From assembly GCA_910589335.1 (NCBI GenBank), contig CAJUTW010000025.1, positions 1-21,497 on the forward strand: a stretch of DNA of 21,497 nt, given 5' to 3'. The stretch's first letter is position 1. Each line of letters starts with the position of its first letter. This stretch comes from an uncultured Bacilli bacterium. Its GTDB lineage: Bacteria; Bacillota_I; Bacilli_A; RF39; UBA660. Shown piece by piece: positions 13,599 to 21,497 of the stretch. Below the pieces are notes generated by a model that was not told the origin of the DNA, ran no database searches, and saw only the letters and a program-made list of their open reading frames with translations. The position numbers and the translations under genes are program-made.

Positions 13599-14906
13599 TT
13601 AAAAAGGTAATTTCATATTACCATTAGTAACTTGTTTCATCATTTTCTTCATTTGTTCAAACTGTTGCAATAATTTATTAACTTCTTGTACAGATCTTCC
13701 AGAACCATTAGCTATTCTTGTTTTTCTACTAGCTTTTATAATATCTGGATTTCTTCTTTCTTTAGGAGTCATAGATAAAACAATAGCTTCTACATGAGCC
13801 ATTTGCTTAGGATCAATTTTTATACTAGTCAATCCCATTTTTTTAGCTCCAGGAAGCATTTTTAAAAGATTCTCTAATGGTCCAAGTTTTTTTATTTGTT
13901 TCATTGTAGATAAAAAGTCTTCTAAATCAAATTTTCCTTGTTGCATTCTCTTTGCTGTTTTTTCGGCTTCTTTTTCATCAATAGCTTCTGTTGCTTTTTC
14001 AACAAGAGAAACAATATCTCCCATTCCAAGTATTCTACCAGCCATTCTTTCTGGATCAAATGAATCAAGTCCATCAAGTTTTTCGCTAGTTCCTATAAAT
14101 TTTATAGGAACATTTGTTAAATGTCTAACTGATAAAGCAACTCCACCTCTAGTATCACCATCTAATTTTGTTAAAACAACACCAGTCAAAGGTAATTTAT
14201 CATTAAAACCTGTAATTACATTAATTGCATCTTGCCCCATCATTGAATCTATAACTAATAATATTTCTTGTGGATTAATTTTATTCTTAATATTATCAAG
14301 TTCATCCATTAGTTCATCATCAATATGAAGTCTACCTGCAGTATCTATTAATACATAATCAAAACCGTTTTCCTTTGCATAACTAAGAGCATTTAAAGAA
14401 ATTTCAACTGGATCTTTCTTGCCTTCTTCATAAACTTCCATATTTAACTGCTTACCTAATTGCTTCAACTGATCAATAGCAGCAGGTCTATATACATCAC
14501 AAGCAACAAGTAATGGCTTCTTACTGTGCTTTTTTCTTAAAAAATTAGCAATTTTAGCAATTGTAGTAGTTTTTCCAGATCCTTGCAAACCAACAAGCAT
14601 TAATGTAGCTGGATTTCCATTTAAATTAAGGCTTTTACTCTCTCCACCCAATAACTCTGTCAATTCATCTTTAACTATTTTTACAAATAAGTCACCTGGA
14701 TTAATACTTGATGCTACTTCTTCTCCAAGAGCTTTTTCTTTAACAGTATTTGTAAATTCTTTTACAACTTTATAATTAACATCAGCTTCTAATAAAGCAA
14801 GTCTAATTTCACGCATCATTTCTGAAATATTATCTTCAGTAATTTTCCCATAACCTTTTATTTTATGTAATGCGTTTTGTAATCTATCTCCTAAGCTTTC
14901 AAACAT
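13599..14906 (-). CDS. ffh: Signal recognition particle protein Ffh
   Basis: 435 residues. N domain about 1-90, then the SRP GTPase domain: G1 GLQGSGKTTT (106-115), DVYRPAA, the DTAGR box, TKLDGDTRGG and GTSEKLDGLDSFDP. The C-terminal M domain (about 300-430) is Met-rich and carries SGRSVQEVNKLLQQFEQMKK, the SRP RNA binding part. With the small SRP RNA it binds signal sequences on ribosomes and delivers them to FtsY. The start ATG has a GGTGAT site. The protein is at the short end of the family because the C-terminal tail is reduced (NGNMKLPF). Confidence 0.98.
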   Translation of the reverse strand: MFESLGDRLQNALHKIKGYGKITEDNISEMMREIRLALLEADVNYKVVKEFTNTVKEKALGEEVASSINPGDLFVKIVKDELTELLGGESKSLNLNGNPATLMLVGLQGSGKTTTIAKIANFLRKKHSKKPLLVACDVYRPAAIDQLKQLGKQLNMEVYEEGKKDPVEISLNALSYAKENGFDYVLIDTAGRLHIDDELMDELDNIKNKINPQEILLVIDSMMGQDAINVITGFNDKLPLTGVVLTKLDGDTRGGVALSVRHLTNVPIKFIGTSEKLDGLDSFDPERMAGRILGMGDIVSLVEKATEAIDEKEAEKTAKRMQQGKFDLEDFLSTMKQIKKLGPLENLLKMLPGAKKMGLTSIKIDPKQMAHVEAIVLSMTPKERRNPDIIKASRKTRIANGSGRSVQEVNKLLQQFEQMKKMMKQVTNGNMKLPF

Positions 14907-14923
14907 AATATCACCTAGCTTCT

Positions 14924-14951
14924 ATTATAACAAAGAACTCTTTATATACAA
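14924..14951 (-). promoter_or_regulatory. Promoter of ffh
   Basis: TTGTAT (14946-14951), 16 bp, TATAAT (14924-14929) preceded by TGT, an extended -10, on the minus strand. Confidence 0.65.
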
Positions 14952-14952
14952 A

Positions 14953-14981
14953 GAAAAATAGTTAAAAATTCATTTAACTAT
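14953..14981 (-). terminator. Terminator of the herA-like gene
   Basis: Nine-bp stem ATAGTTAAA/TTTAACTAT with a 6-nt loop and a T-tract on the minus strand, just after the stop codon at 14984. Confidence 0.8.
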
Positions 14982-14983
14982 CT

Positions 14984-17239
14984 TTAACTAAAATCTGGTC
15001 CAAAATCAGAGTCATCATCATCATCCTCATCAATTAACTCTATTAATGGCTCAGAAGAAGGTATATCAACTGCTACATTACTAGAAATAATAGGAGTCAT
15101 ACCATTATCATTTATTGCAACATCAGCTATCTCTGGTATCGAAGGAGCTACTTCCATAACAGGATGTAATTCTTTAGAACCATTTTCCTTAAGATCATTA
15201 TTTATAAAAGAATCCTTCTTATCAATTATAAATGAATCATCAAATTTTTCATTTTCTACATTATCTGTATTAAATAAATTATTTCCATTACTTACATTAT
15301 TTTCAGAAATATTTCCATCACCTGGAGAATTAACAGGTATAATTGTAGGTTGAGTTATAACTTGTTCTTCTACTTTTTCAACCTTTGGTATTGATGCTGT
15401 ATTTGAAAGATTTAGATTATTACTATTATTATTTAAAGTATTAGCATTTAGTTGATTATTATTAGAGCTAACATTTAAGTTATTACTTGAACCACTCCAA
15501 ATTTTAACTACATCACAATTACTACTAAGTGGAGATGGATTTGGCATTTCCATTTTAACTATAAGTGGTATTTTAAATCCTAATCCAAAACCTAAACAAG
15601 TTCCAGATTGTAAAGATTTTTGTTTTTCTACTATCTCATCAGTAATATTAGGAACCATTTTTCTAATATATTCTACATCAACAGGATGATTTATTTTAAA
15701 TATTAAAAAATTAGTACATTGAGAAATAACAGTATCAGAAATCTCAACAGGTCTTTGCGATATAAGTCCAAGAATTACTCCATACTTACGTCCTTCTTTA
15801 GCAATTCTTTCAAAAATATTATATCCAAATAAAAATCTATCAGTATCGCTTTGAATATATCTATGAGCTTCTTCTAAAACTATATGGAAAGGAATACTAC
15901 CTCGACTCTTTAAAGCTTTAGAAAATTCAAAAATTAATCTAGAATAAATTTTAGTAAGTACTTTAGCAAAATCATCATCAATATCATTTAAATTAATATT
16001 AACAATTTGATATTTTTTACCATTATTAATTAATAATGAAGATAAATAAGATTCTAATGAAATATATTCTTTAACATCAAAATACTTAGCATTATCACCA
16101 ACTATTAAAGCATGAAGTCTAACTCTTATAGTAACAGAATCACCATAAGTTTGTTCATTTCTAAGCCATCCTTCACTAATTAAAGTGAAATTAAGAGCTT
16201 TTTCTAAAGTTTGTAAATCATAATAAACTCCTGTACTTGGTTCAAATTTATCATATTCTTCTTTAATAAATGAATTAACATATTCTGTTAATAAAACACT
16301 TTCTGTAAAGTTACCCGAATTATCAATTAAGAAACATTCTCTAAATTTACGAACATATCCAACTCCTTGAACTGGAGCTTCTAAATTAAACTCATTAGTA
16401 GAACAACTTGCTAAAATAGAAAATATTTCATTTCTTTTATTAGGAGCAGTCTCATTTGTATATAAAATAGTCATTATAGCTTTAGCAATTAAATGGTTTT
16501 TATAAGCATTTGAATCCACATCATTTTGACTGAAAACTAATGCAAGTTTTAGCATTCTCTCAATAATTGGTAATTGAGAATGAGAAGTACATTGTAATAA
16601 TAAAGCTAAATCATCTTTATTAAGTAAATAAATAGGTAAACGTAATTTTTCGCCTATTCCTTCTACTTCATTAGTACTAATAAAACGATAATTATAATTA
16701 CTATTTATCTGATTCAAGTTACTAAAAGCATTATAATATTCGCCAGAAGAATCAAAAATCAATATATTTGCCTTATAAGGATTTAATCTTTGATCTTGAA
16801 ACATATTTTGAAATAATCTTGATACTCCACAAGATTTACCTGATCCTGTATTACCAAAAATAGCAAAATGATTACTAAAAAAATTATTAACATTTAAATA
16901 TACGGGAAAGCCATCATAAAAAGGACTAGCACCTAATTTCATAAAGCCTAAAGTATCTGTACCTGTAATTAAAGGGATTTCCGATTTATCAATTACTCTA
17001 ATCTTAGCATCTAAAGAAGGCTTTCTAATAGTTCCCCCAATAAGTTTATCTCCAACTATTTCTCCTAAAAATCTAGCTTTAACAATTTCTCCATCTAAAT
17101 CATCTACTTCCCCTAAAACTTTTTTATTTTGATCCTCAAAAACTAAATGTAAATTCATTAAATTCATTGTCACTTCATTATCTTTATTTAATTTTATATG
17201 AGCAGATTGATCACTTATATAAACAATTTTATCAAACAT
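14984..17239 (-). CDS. HerA/FtsK-type ATPase with long disordered tail
   Basis: 751 residues; ATG with a GAGGGG site. An N-terminal beta-barrel (HAS-like, about 1-85) precedes the ATPase core. Walker A is GNTGSGKS (129-136), an aspartate motif ILIFDSSGEYY follows, and a second acidic motif HIVLEEAHRYIQ (about 455-467) is the Walker B/DEXX-like site. RKYGVILGLISQRP and SQCTNFLIFKI are the conserved sensor region. This is the HerA/DUF87 family of hexameric DNA translocases. The last ~180 residues are Asn/Ser-rich and end in DDDDDSDFGPDFS, probably disordered. The usual partner nuclease NurA is not in the window. It is monocistronic. Confidence 0.88.
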   Translation of the reverse strand: MFDKIVYISDQSAHIKLNKDNEVTMNLMNLHLVFEDQNKKVLGEVDDLDGEIVKARFLGEIVGDKLIGGTIRKPSLDAKIRVIDKSEIPLITGTDTLGFMKLGASPFYDGFPVYLNVNNFFSNHFAIFGNTGSGKSCGVSRLFQNMFQDQRLNPYKANILIFDSSGEYYNAFSNLNQINSNYNYRFISTNEVEGIGEKLRLPIYLLNKDDLALLLQCTSHSQLPIIERMLKLALVFSQNDVDSNAYKNHLIAKAIMTILYTNETAPNKRNEIFSILASCSTNEFNLEAPVQGVGYVRKFRECFLIDNSGNFTESVLLTEYVNSFIKEEYDKFEPSTGVYYDLQTLEKALNFTLISEGWLRNEQTYGDSVTIRVRLHALIVGDNAKYFDVKEYISLESYLSSLLINNGKKYQIVNINLNDIDDDFAKVLTKIYSRLIFEFSKALKSRGSIPFHIVLEEAHRYIQSDTDRFLFGYNIFERIAKEGRKYGVILGLISQRPVEISDTVISQCTNFLIFKINHPVDVEYIRKMVPNITDEIVEKQKSLQSGTCLGFGLGFKIPLIVKMEMPNPSPLSSNCDVVKIWSGSSNNLNVSSNNNQLNANTLNNNSNNLNLSNTASIPKVEKVEEQVITQPTIIPVNSPGDGNISENNVSNGNNLFNTDNVENEKFDDSFIIDKKDSFINNDLKENGSKELHPVMEVAPSIPEIADVAINDNGMTPIISSNVAVDIPSSEPLIELIDEDDDDDSDFGPDFS

Positions 17240-17277
17240 TATTATCCCCTCTTTACATATCTTCCTATTCTAAAATA

Positions 17278-17306
17278 ATTATACTAACTATTCATTTCTT
17301 TTTCAA
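17278..17306 (-). promoter_or_regulatory. Promoter of the herA-like gene
   Basis: TTGAAA (17301-17306), 17 bp, TATAAT (17278-17283) on the minus strand; strong match. It diverges from the promoter at 17319-17347. Confidence 0.7.
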
Positions 17307-17318
17307 GTTAAAAAATTA

Positions 17319-17347
17319 TTTACAAAAACAAATAATTTTAATATAAT
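17319..17347 (+). promoter_or_regulatory. Promoter of the broken gene 17373-18160
   Basis: TTTACA (17319-17324), 17 bp, TATAAT (17342-17347); nearly consensus, followed by an AAGGAG site. Promoter and ribosome site look intact although the gene behind is not. Confidence 0.7.
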
Positions 17348-17372
17348 ATTAAAAATTTTAAAGGAGAAATCT

Positions 17373-18160
17373 ATGAAAACTATTGATTTAGAAAAATTAA
17401 ATGAAAATGATTTAAAAAAATTATTAGCAGAATACCAAGTAACTATACAAAGAATAAATGAAATACTTAATAAAAAATAACCTAAAACTTTAAGTAGATT
17501 AGAAAATTATCTAACAAATACAGATATATTTAGTATCGAATTTCTCTATCGAAGTCTAAATATTATTCCAGGTAATAATAAAAATGGCTTTTTAACAACC
17601 GAAACATTATTCTTTTTAGATAGAAAAGGTCAAGAATTAGCCTTTCAAATAGTAAAGAATTAGCCAGTATAATTTTAAATAGAGATATTTCAAATCCTCT
17701 TTTCACAGATACTGATTTTATTAGGATTATTAATAAAGCCAAAAAACTAATCATATTAGACGAAGTTTTTAGTGATGAAGATAATCAAAGAAATTATAAA
17801 GGAGCTTATACAACTTATAAATATATAAAAAATCATTTAGAAAATGTTTTAACAGAAGAAAACTCTAATTCTGACTCAGAAATAGTTTATAAAGATTATT
17901 CAAAAAAAATAGTTTTGATTAAAGAAAACATTTATACTATCGCAAATGAATTATTTAAGTTAAAAAGAGAAACTAAAAATGGCAGACTTGCTGTACATGA
18001 TCAATCATTAGAAAGTCTAACTTTAGTAAAAGGCAGAAAATGTTTTACATATAATCAAAAATTACTGATAAACTGTCTTGCTTTTGGAACAACTTTAGAA
18101 AAACTAGAAGATGGAAATTATGAGGATGCCAAACAATTAATTTATTCTGCACATAAATAA
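17373..18160 (+). pseudogene. Broken gene of unknown function (stop codon plus frameshift)
   Basis: Starts well: AAGGAG, then ATG 17373 and 35 codons (MKTIDLEKLNENDLKKLLAE...) to a TAA at 17478-17480. The same frame then stays open and protein-like for 60 codons (PKTLSRLENYLTNTDIFS...) to a TAG at 17661. From about 17624-17660 the coding signal moves to the frame that ends at 18160 (LSNSKELASIILNRDISNPL... to ...KQLIYSAHK). The intact product would be about 260 residues, cytoplasmic, of unknown family. The last part alone could be read from a TTG at 17915, but that has no ribosome site. The 35-residue first part could also be a real small gene. Sequencing or assembly errors could mimic this damage. 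Confidence 0.6.
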
Positions 18161-18189
18161 AAAGTATTACAAACTAAGTAATACTTTTT
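18159..18189. terminator. Bidirectional terminator
   Basis: Perfect 12-bp stem AAAAAGTATTAC/GTAATACTTTTT with a 7-nt loop between the convergent broken gene and ylxM. Both strands have T-tracts. Confidence 0.85.
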
Positions 18190-18481
18190 ATATTAATTCT
18201 TCTATTTCTCCTTTTATATTTTCATCTTTAATCTTTTCTATAATTTTAAGCAACTGATTTTTCTTTTTAAACAAACCCATCTTATTTTCATATTCTTTTA
18301 ATTTATCAGTAACAATATGTAATTGTTTAAAAATAGCATTTCTACTAACTTTATAAGACTCTGCCATTTCTGATAAACTTAAATTATTAAAATAATAGTC
18401 TTCAAAATACATTTTTTGTTTACTAGTTAGTAAACAATTATATAAATCATATAAATTATTAAAATATACAAAATCTTCCAT
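18188..18481 (-). CDS. ylxM: YlxM, SRP-associated helix-turn-helix protein
   Basis: 97 residues. It looks like a sigma-70 region 4 fold: LLTSKQKMYFEDYYFNNLSLSEMAESYKVSRNAIFKQL, with the helix-turn-helix at about 32-53, then a long C-terminal helix. YlxM is known in streptococci to bind SRP components and adjust Ffh/FtsY GTPase activity. Here it ends the ftsY operon, starting right after the stop codon of the 18482-18754 gene (TAGATG). Usually it sits just before ffh; here ffh is over 3 kb away. Confidence 0.9.
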   Translation of the reverse strand: MEDFVYFNNLYDLYNCLLTSKQKMYFEDYYFNNLSLSEMAESYKVSRNAIFKQLHIVTDKLKEYENKMGLFKKKNQLLKIIEKIKDENIKGEIEELI

Positions 18482-18754
18482 CTATAACACTCCAAAATAA
18501 TTTAATAAACTATTTATAATTAATATAATTGCAAAAACTAAAGATATCCATATAAAGTTATTTTTATGATAAATTTTATGACTTATATAAGACATTAATA
18601 ATAAAGTAAGACCAAAAAACATTTGCATTAAAAATAGATATTTATTATTAAATAAATAAATTATAAATAATACTCCCGAAATAATAGCTAAAAAAATTTG
18701 AAAATAGACAAGGTATACTAAAAGCTTATTTTTTTTATTAACTTCTTTTTTCAT
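18482..18754 (-). CDS. Small three-helix membrane protein between ftsY and ylxM
   Basis: 90 residues with three hydrophobic segments (about 13-30, 35-55 and 68-85) and a basic N-terminus (MKKEVNKKNK). Its ATG follows the ftsY TAG directly (TAGATG), and its own TAG is followed directly by the ylxM ATG, so all three are translationally coupled. The family is not recognised. The tight packing with SRP receptor genes suggests, without proving, a membrane role in protein targeting. Confidence 0.75.
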   Translation of the reverse strand: MKKEVNKKNKLLVYLVYFQIFLAIISGVLFIIYLFNNKYLFLMQMFFGLTLLLMSYISHKIYHKNNFIWISLVFAIILIINSLLNYFGVL

Positions 18755-19783
18755 CTACATCATATCCTTAAATAATCCATATATATACTTTTCTATATCA
18801 AATACAGCTAAATCATCTTTTGTCTCTCCTAGTCCTATATATTTAACTGGTATTCCTATACTTTCTTTAATTGCTAGAACTATACCACCTTTAGCTGTAC
18901 CATCTAACTTTGTTAACACAAGACCTGTTATGTTAGTAATTTCTTTAAAAGCCTTCGCTTGACTAATACCATTTTGTCCTGTTGTAGCATCAATAACTAA
19001 TAAAGTTTCACTTGCTCCCCCGTCAACTAATCCATCGATAACTTTATTCATCTTCTCAAGTTCCTTCATTAAATTGACTTTATTTTGAAGTCTCCCTGCA
19101 GTATCAATAAAAACAATGTCATACTCCTCATCAATTGCTTTTGTTACCCCATCATAAACTACACTTGCAGGATCACTTTCTTCTTTACCAAAGAAACCAA
19201 CCCCAATTTTTTCACTCCACTCACGAAGTTGATTTACAGCTCCTGCTCTAAATGTATCAGCTCCAACAAGTAACACTTTTTTCCCTTCATCTTTCATTTT
19301 ATTCGCTAATTTTCCAATAGTTGTAGTTTTTCCTACTCCATTAACTCCTATAAATAAAACAATTGTTGGTCCATTTTCTCTAAAAATTATCTTATTACTT
19401 ATAACTTCATCATCTACATAAATTATAAATAACTCATCTACAATAATTTCTTTTAAATCTAAAGGAGAAGTAATATCTTCTTTTTTTACTCTATCCCTTA
19501 ACTTATCAATAAACTCCATTACTGTATTAACACCGATATCCGCCATTATTAAGATTTCTTCTAATTCATCAAAATAATCATCAGTTATTTTTTTATACTT
19601 ATTAGTAAGATTAGCAAGTTTTGATACAAATCCCTCTCTTGATTTAGAAAGTCCTTTTTCGTATACTTTTAAAGAATTATTTTTACTATCTTCAACTACT
19701 TTTTTATCTTCAGATTTCATTTCTTTTGTTTCAATATTTTCTTCACTTTGAAACATTTTTTTTATTTTATTAAAAATCCCCAT
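18755..19783 (-). CDS. ftsY: FtsY, SRP receptor
   Basis: 342 residues. A short charged A region (1-40) is followed by the N domain (about 45-125), then the SRP GTPase core: G1 GVNGVGKTTT (146-155), DTFRAGA, the DTAGRLQNK box, TKLDGTAKGG, and the GLGE..DDL closing motif. It receives ribosome-Ffh complexes at the membrane and hands them to the Sec channel. The short acidic A region is typical of Firmicutes. The start is ATG with AGGTGAT; the operon continues into the 90-residue membrane protein and ylxM. Confidence 0.98.
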   Translation of the reverse strand: MGIFNKIKKMFQSEENIETKEMKSEDKKVVEDSKNNSLKVYEKGLSKSREGFVSKLANLTNKYKKITDDYFDELEEILIMADIGVNTVMEFIDKLRDRVKKEDITSPLDLKEIIVDELFIIYVDDEVISNKIIFRENGPTIVLFIGVNGVGKTTTIGKLANKMKDEGKKVLLVGADTFRAGAVNQLREWSEKIGVGFFGKEESDPASVVYDGVTKAIDEEYDIVFIDTAGRLQNKVNLMKELEKMNKVIDGLVDGGASETLLVIDATTGQNGISQAKAFKEITNITGLVLTKLDGTAKGGIVLAIKESIGIPVKYIGLGETKDDLAVFDIEKYIYGLFKDMM

Positions 19784-19800
19784 CTATATCACCTATAAAC

Positions 19801-19809
19801 ATTATATCA
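19801..19809 (-). promoter_or_regulatory. Extended -10 promoter of ftsY operon
   Basis: TGATATAAT on the minus strand: perfect TATAAT with TG one base upstream. No good -35. The start is about 10 nt ahead of ftsY, with the GGTGAT site just inside the transcript. Confidence 0.6.
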
Positions 19810-19836
19810 TGCTTATAACTAAAACGATAATTTTTA

Positions 19837-19865
19837 TTGACTAATTTATATCCTAACTTTATAAT
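19837..19865 (+). promoter_or_regulatory. Promoter of the 19887-20522 gene
   Basis: TTGACT (19837-19842), 17 bp, TATAAT (19860-19865), near consensus. It diverges from the ftsY promoter. Confidence 0.8.
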
Positions 19866-19886
19866 AGCTAAAAAAAGGAGAAAATT

Positions 19887-20522
19887 ATGAATTTTGATAT
19901 TAAAGATATAAAAGAATATGAAGAAATCATAGGGTTAGATTATAAATTATGGACTCACTTACATAAAATAAATTTTATCAATTGGCTAAAAGCTAAGAAT
20001 TATATAAGTAAATTAGATACATTTATGAATATCTACTATGATGAAAATTACAATTATAACCAAACATTACAAGAATATTTAGATTTAGGGTTTGAAATTA
20101 TCTATTCAAAAGGAGACAAAGAAAATCCTATAAGAAGTGATAAAGAAAGAGTTATTGAAAATGAAAAAATAATTTTCCAAAAAGAAAATGGAATAATAGG
20201 AAATATTACTAAAGTTAGACAAAACGGAAAAGTTGAACTTTCAGCTAATAACTTCTATTATGAAGCACTTTGTAATCTTTCAAAAAAAGATTTCTATAAA
20301 ATTATGGAAATTTATTATCCAACACCAGAAGAAATAAAAGATTTAATACATACAAAAAGAATAACAACACCATGGTCACTACCATATGATAAAATATCAT
20401 TAACAAAAAGAGCAAATGCAACAGATCAAGATACCTTAGATATAATTAATACATTTGATGAAGGTACAATTAATGCTTTAGGCTATGAAAAAAAAGAAGG
20501 TAAAATTTATAGTAAGAAATAA
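19887..20522 (+). CDS. Unknown cytoplasmic protein, 211 residues
   Basis: ATG with AAAAGGAG 7 nt upstream. No signal peptide or membrane helix. It is rich in charged and aromatic residues; the C-terminal third has PTPEEIKDLIHTKRITTPW and a DQDTLDIINTFDEGTINALGYEKKEG segment. No known family is recognised. It has its own promoter and terminator, is not in an operon with RNase J downstream, and has normal local codon use. Confidence 0.75.
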   Translation: MNFDIKDIKEYEEIIGLDYKLWTHLHKINFINWLKAKNYISKLDTFMNIYYDENYNYNQTLQEYLDLGFEIIYSKGDKENPIRSDKERVIENEKIIFQKENGIIGNITKVRQNGKVELSANNFYYEALCNLSKKDFYKIMEIYYPTPEEIKDLIHTKRITTPWSLPYDKISLTKRANATDQDTLDIINTFDEGTINALGYEKKEGKIYSKK

Positions 20523-20539
20523 CTAACAAATAAAATTAA

Positions 20540-20584
20540 AAATCCCATTACTTTAAAAGTTAATAAAGAATGAGATTTTTTTTG
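20540..20584 (+). terminator. Terminator of the 19887-20522 gene
   Basis: Imperfect hairpin: AAATCCCATT pairs with AATGAGATTT apart from one mismatch, with inner CTTTA/TAAAG pairing, then a run of T. Confidence 0.65.
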
Positions 20585-20612
20585 ACAAAATATGTTGTTA
20601 CCCCTAGAACTA

Positions 20613-20641
20613 TAGACAAATAGCAAAATTTATTGTATAAT
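20613..20641 (+). promoter_or_regulatory. Promoter of the RNase J gene
   Basis: TAGACA (20613-20618), 17 bp, perfect TATAAT (20636-20641). The start near 20648 leaves a leader of about 38 nt that includes AGAAAGGAG. Confidence 0.65.
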
Positions 20642-20685
20642 TTCATAGTTAGTTCTTTATAAAAATTAAAAAGAAAGGAGAAATT

Positions 20686-21497
20686 ATGAATAGTAAAGAA
20701 ACCAATGAAACAAAACTAATTGTTTTAGGTGGTTTAGGAGAAGTCGGAAAAAATATGTATTGTATAATGCATAAAGACGCAATTGTTATTATTGATGCCG
20801 GTGTTAGTTTCCCAGAAAGTGAACTTATGGGAGTTGATTATGTTTTACCTGATTTTACTTTTTTAAAAGAAAATGAAGATAAAATTAAAGCCCTTTTAAT
20901 TACTCATGGACATGAAGATCATATTGGAGGAATTCCATTTTTATTACAAAGTATAAATATTCCTGCTATATATGCACCTAATCATGCTAAAGAATTAATT
21001 GCAGTTAAATTACAAGATAGAAATATAAGATATGATAATTTATTTGTTTATACCGACCAAACTAAACTAAAATTTAAAGAAATAGAAATAGAATTTTTTA
21101 GAATAACTCACTCTATTCCAGATTCACATGGAATAAGTATTAATACTCCTGATGGAAGGATTGTAACTACTGGAGATTATAAATTTGATTTAACTCCAAT
21201 TGGACCGATGGCCGATTTATATAAAATGGCATCTTTAGGAGAAAAAGGAGTCGACTTACTAATTGGAGACTCAACTAATGCCTTAAATGAAGGATTTTCT
21301 AATAGTGAATCCGTAGTTGATGAAACTTTAAATGAAATGTTTACAAAATGTAAAAATAATCGAATTATTATTGCAACTTTTGCTTCTAATATTTATCGAG
21401 TAAAACATATTTTTGAAACTTGTTTTAAGCATAACCGTAAAATATGTATTTTCGGTAGAAGTATGGAAAATAATATAAATATATCATTAAGTGGAGG
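20686..21497 (+). CDS. rnj: Ribonuclease J (5' part; runs off the right edge)
   Basis: 270 codons present, start ATG with AAAGGAG 6-7 nt upstream. The metallo-beta-lactamase/beta-CASP fold is clear: LGGLGEVGKNMY (14-25), the first acidic strand VIIDAGVSFPE (34-44), the zinc motif THGHEDHIGG (73-82), the HSIPDSHG segment and TTGDYKFD with the bridging Asp. RNase J removes nucleotides from RNA 5' ends and also cuts internally, and is central to mRNA decay in Firmicutes lacking RNase E. The part seen does not allow a choice between J1 and J2. All visible active-site residues are intact. Confidence 0.95.
   Translation, partial: MNSKETNETKLIVLGGLGEVGKNMYCIMHKDAIVIIDAGVSFPESELMGVDYVLPDFTFLKENEDKIKALLITHGHEDHIGGIPFLLQSINIPAIYAPNHAKELIAVKLQDRNIRYDNLFVYTDQTKLKFKEIEIEFFRITHSIPDSHGISINTPDGRIVTTGDYKFDLTPIGPMADLYKMASLGEKGVDLLIGDSTNALNEGFSNSESVVDETLNEMFTKCKNNRIIIATFASNIYRVKHIFETCFKHNRKICIFGRSMENNINISLSG

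Noticed and set aside
17915..18160. Independent 81-residue gene starting with TTG.
   Set aside because: No ribosome site; the same frame is open and protein-like for about 90 codons upstream, so it is the tail of a broken gene.
1..21497. Use of TGA as tryptophan (genetic code 4), suggested by the lack of TGA stops.
   Set aside because: Tryptophans in the recognised genes are TGG and none of the conserved proteins needs TGA read-through.

Overview
The window is very AT-rich, and its gene content is that of a spore-forming low-GC Firmicute. It carries Gram-positive-style ffh, ylxM, ftsY, RNase J, recX, rpoZ and a PrsA-type foldase lipoprotein, together with YjcZ-like and CotD-like spore proteins. 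Promoters are mostly TTGnnn/TATAAT and Shine-Dalgarno sites are mostly GGAGG or GGTGAT. The mix suggests an uncultured gut-type Bacilli or Erysipelotrichia relative; this is an inference from gene content and not a phylogenetic placement. I see no rRNA, tRNA or CRISPR array.

Layout. 1-571: the start of an exported surface protein (minus strand), preceded by a short segment bounded by two 24-bp inverted repeats, which is a candidate invertible promoter. 572-3788: an acidic coiled-coil protein (minus), then a membrane-anchored protein and a HIT protein (plus). 3772-4562: a CmpB-type membrane protein and two tiny YjcZ-like proteins (minus) behind a sigma-K-like promoter. 4692-7868: a PrsA-like foldase (plus) converging on a polytopic membrane protein and recX (minus). 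7968-8174: rpoZ.

8305-12972 is the most interesting part. A CotD-like spore coat gene (minus strand) appears to be split in two. Its first 65 codons lie at 12776-12972 and its last 43 at 8305-8434. Between them is a 4341-bp element carrying mazEF, a large serine recombinase with a small upstream ORF and leader peptide, a Fic protein and a partner ORF. Joining the ends at a shared CA dinucleotide restores one 108-codon frame with the family's VPH motif. The same join gives the element a symmetric 48-bp site: AGTCTA, 17 nt, CA, 17 nt, TAGACT. This is the architecture of the skin element in sigK and of SPbeta in spsM, where a serine recombinase removes the insert during sporulation. I propose that this is a small skin-like intervening element carrying toxin genes.

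13052-19783 holds the signal recognition particle machinery. ffh has an unknown gene behind it, and a HerA-type ATPase lies upstream of ffh. A broken gene (plus) follows, then the tightly packed operon ftsY - small membrane protein - ylxM. Last come an unknown protein (19887-20522) and the start of an RNase J gene that runs off the right edge.
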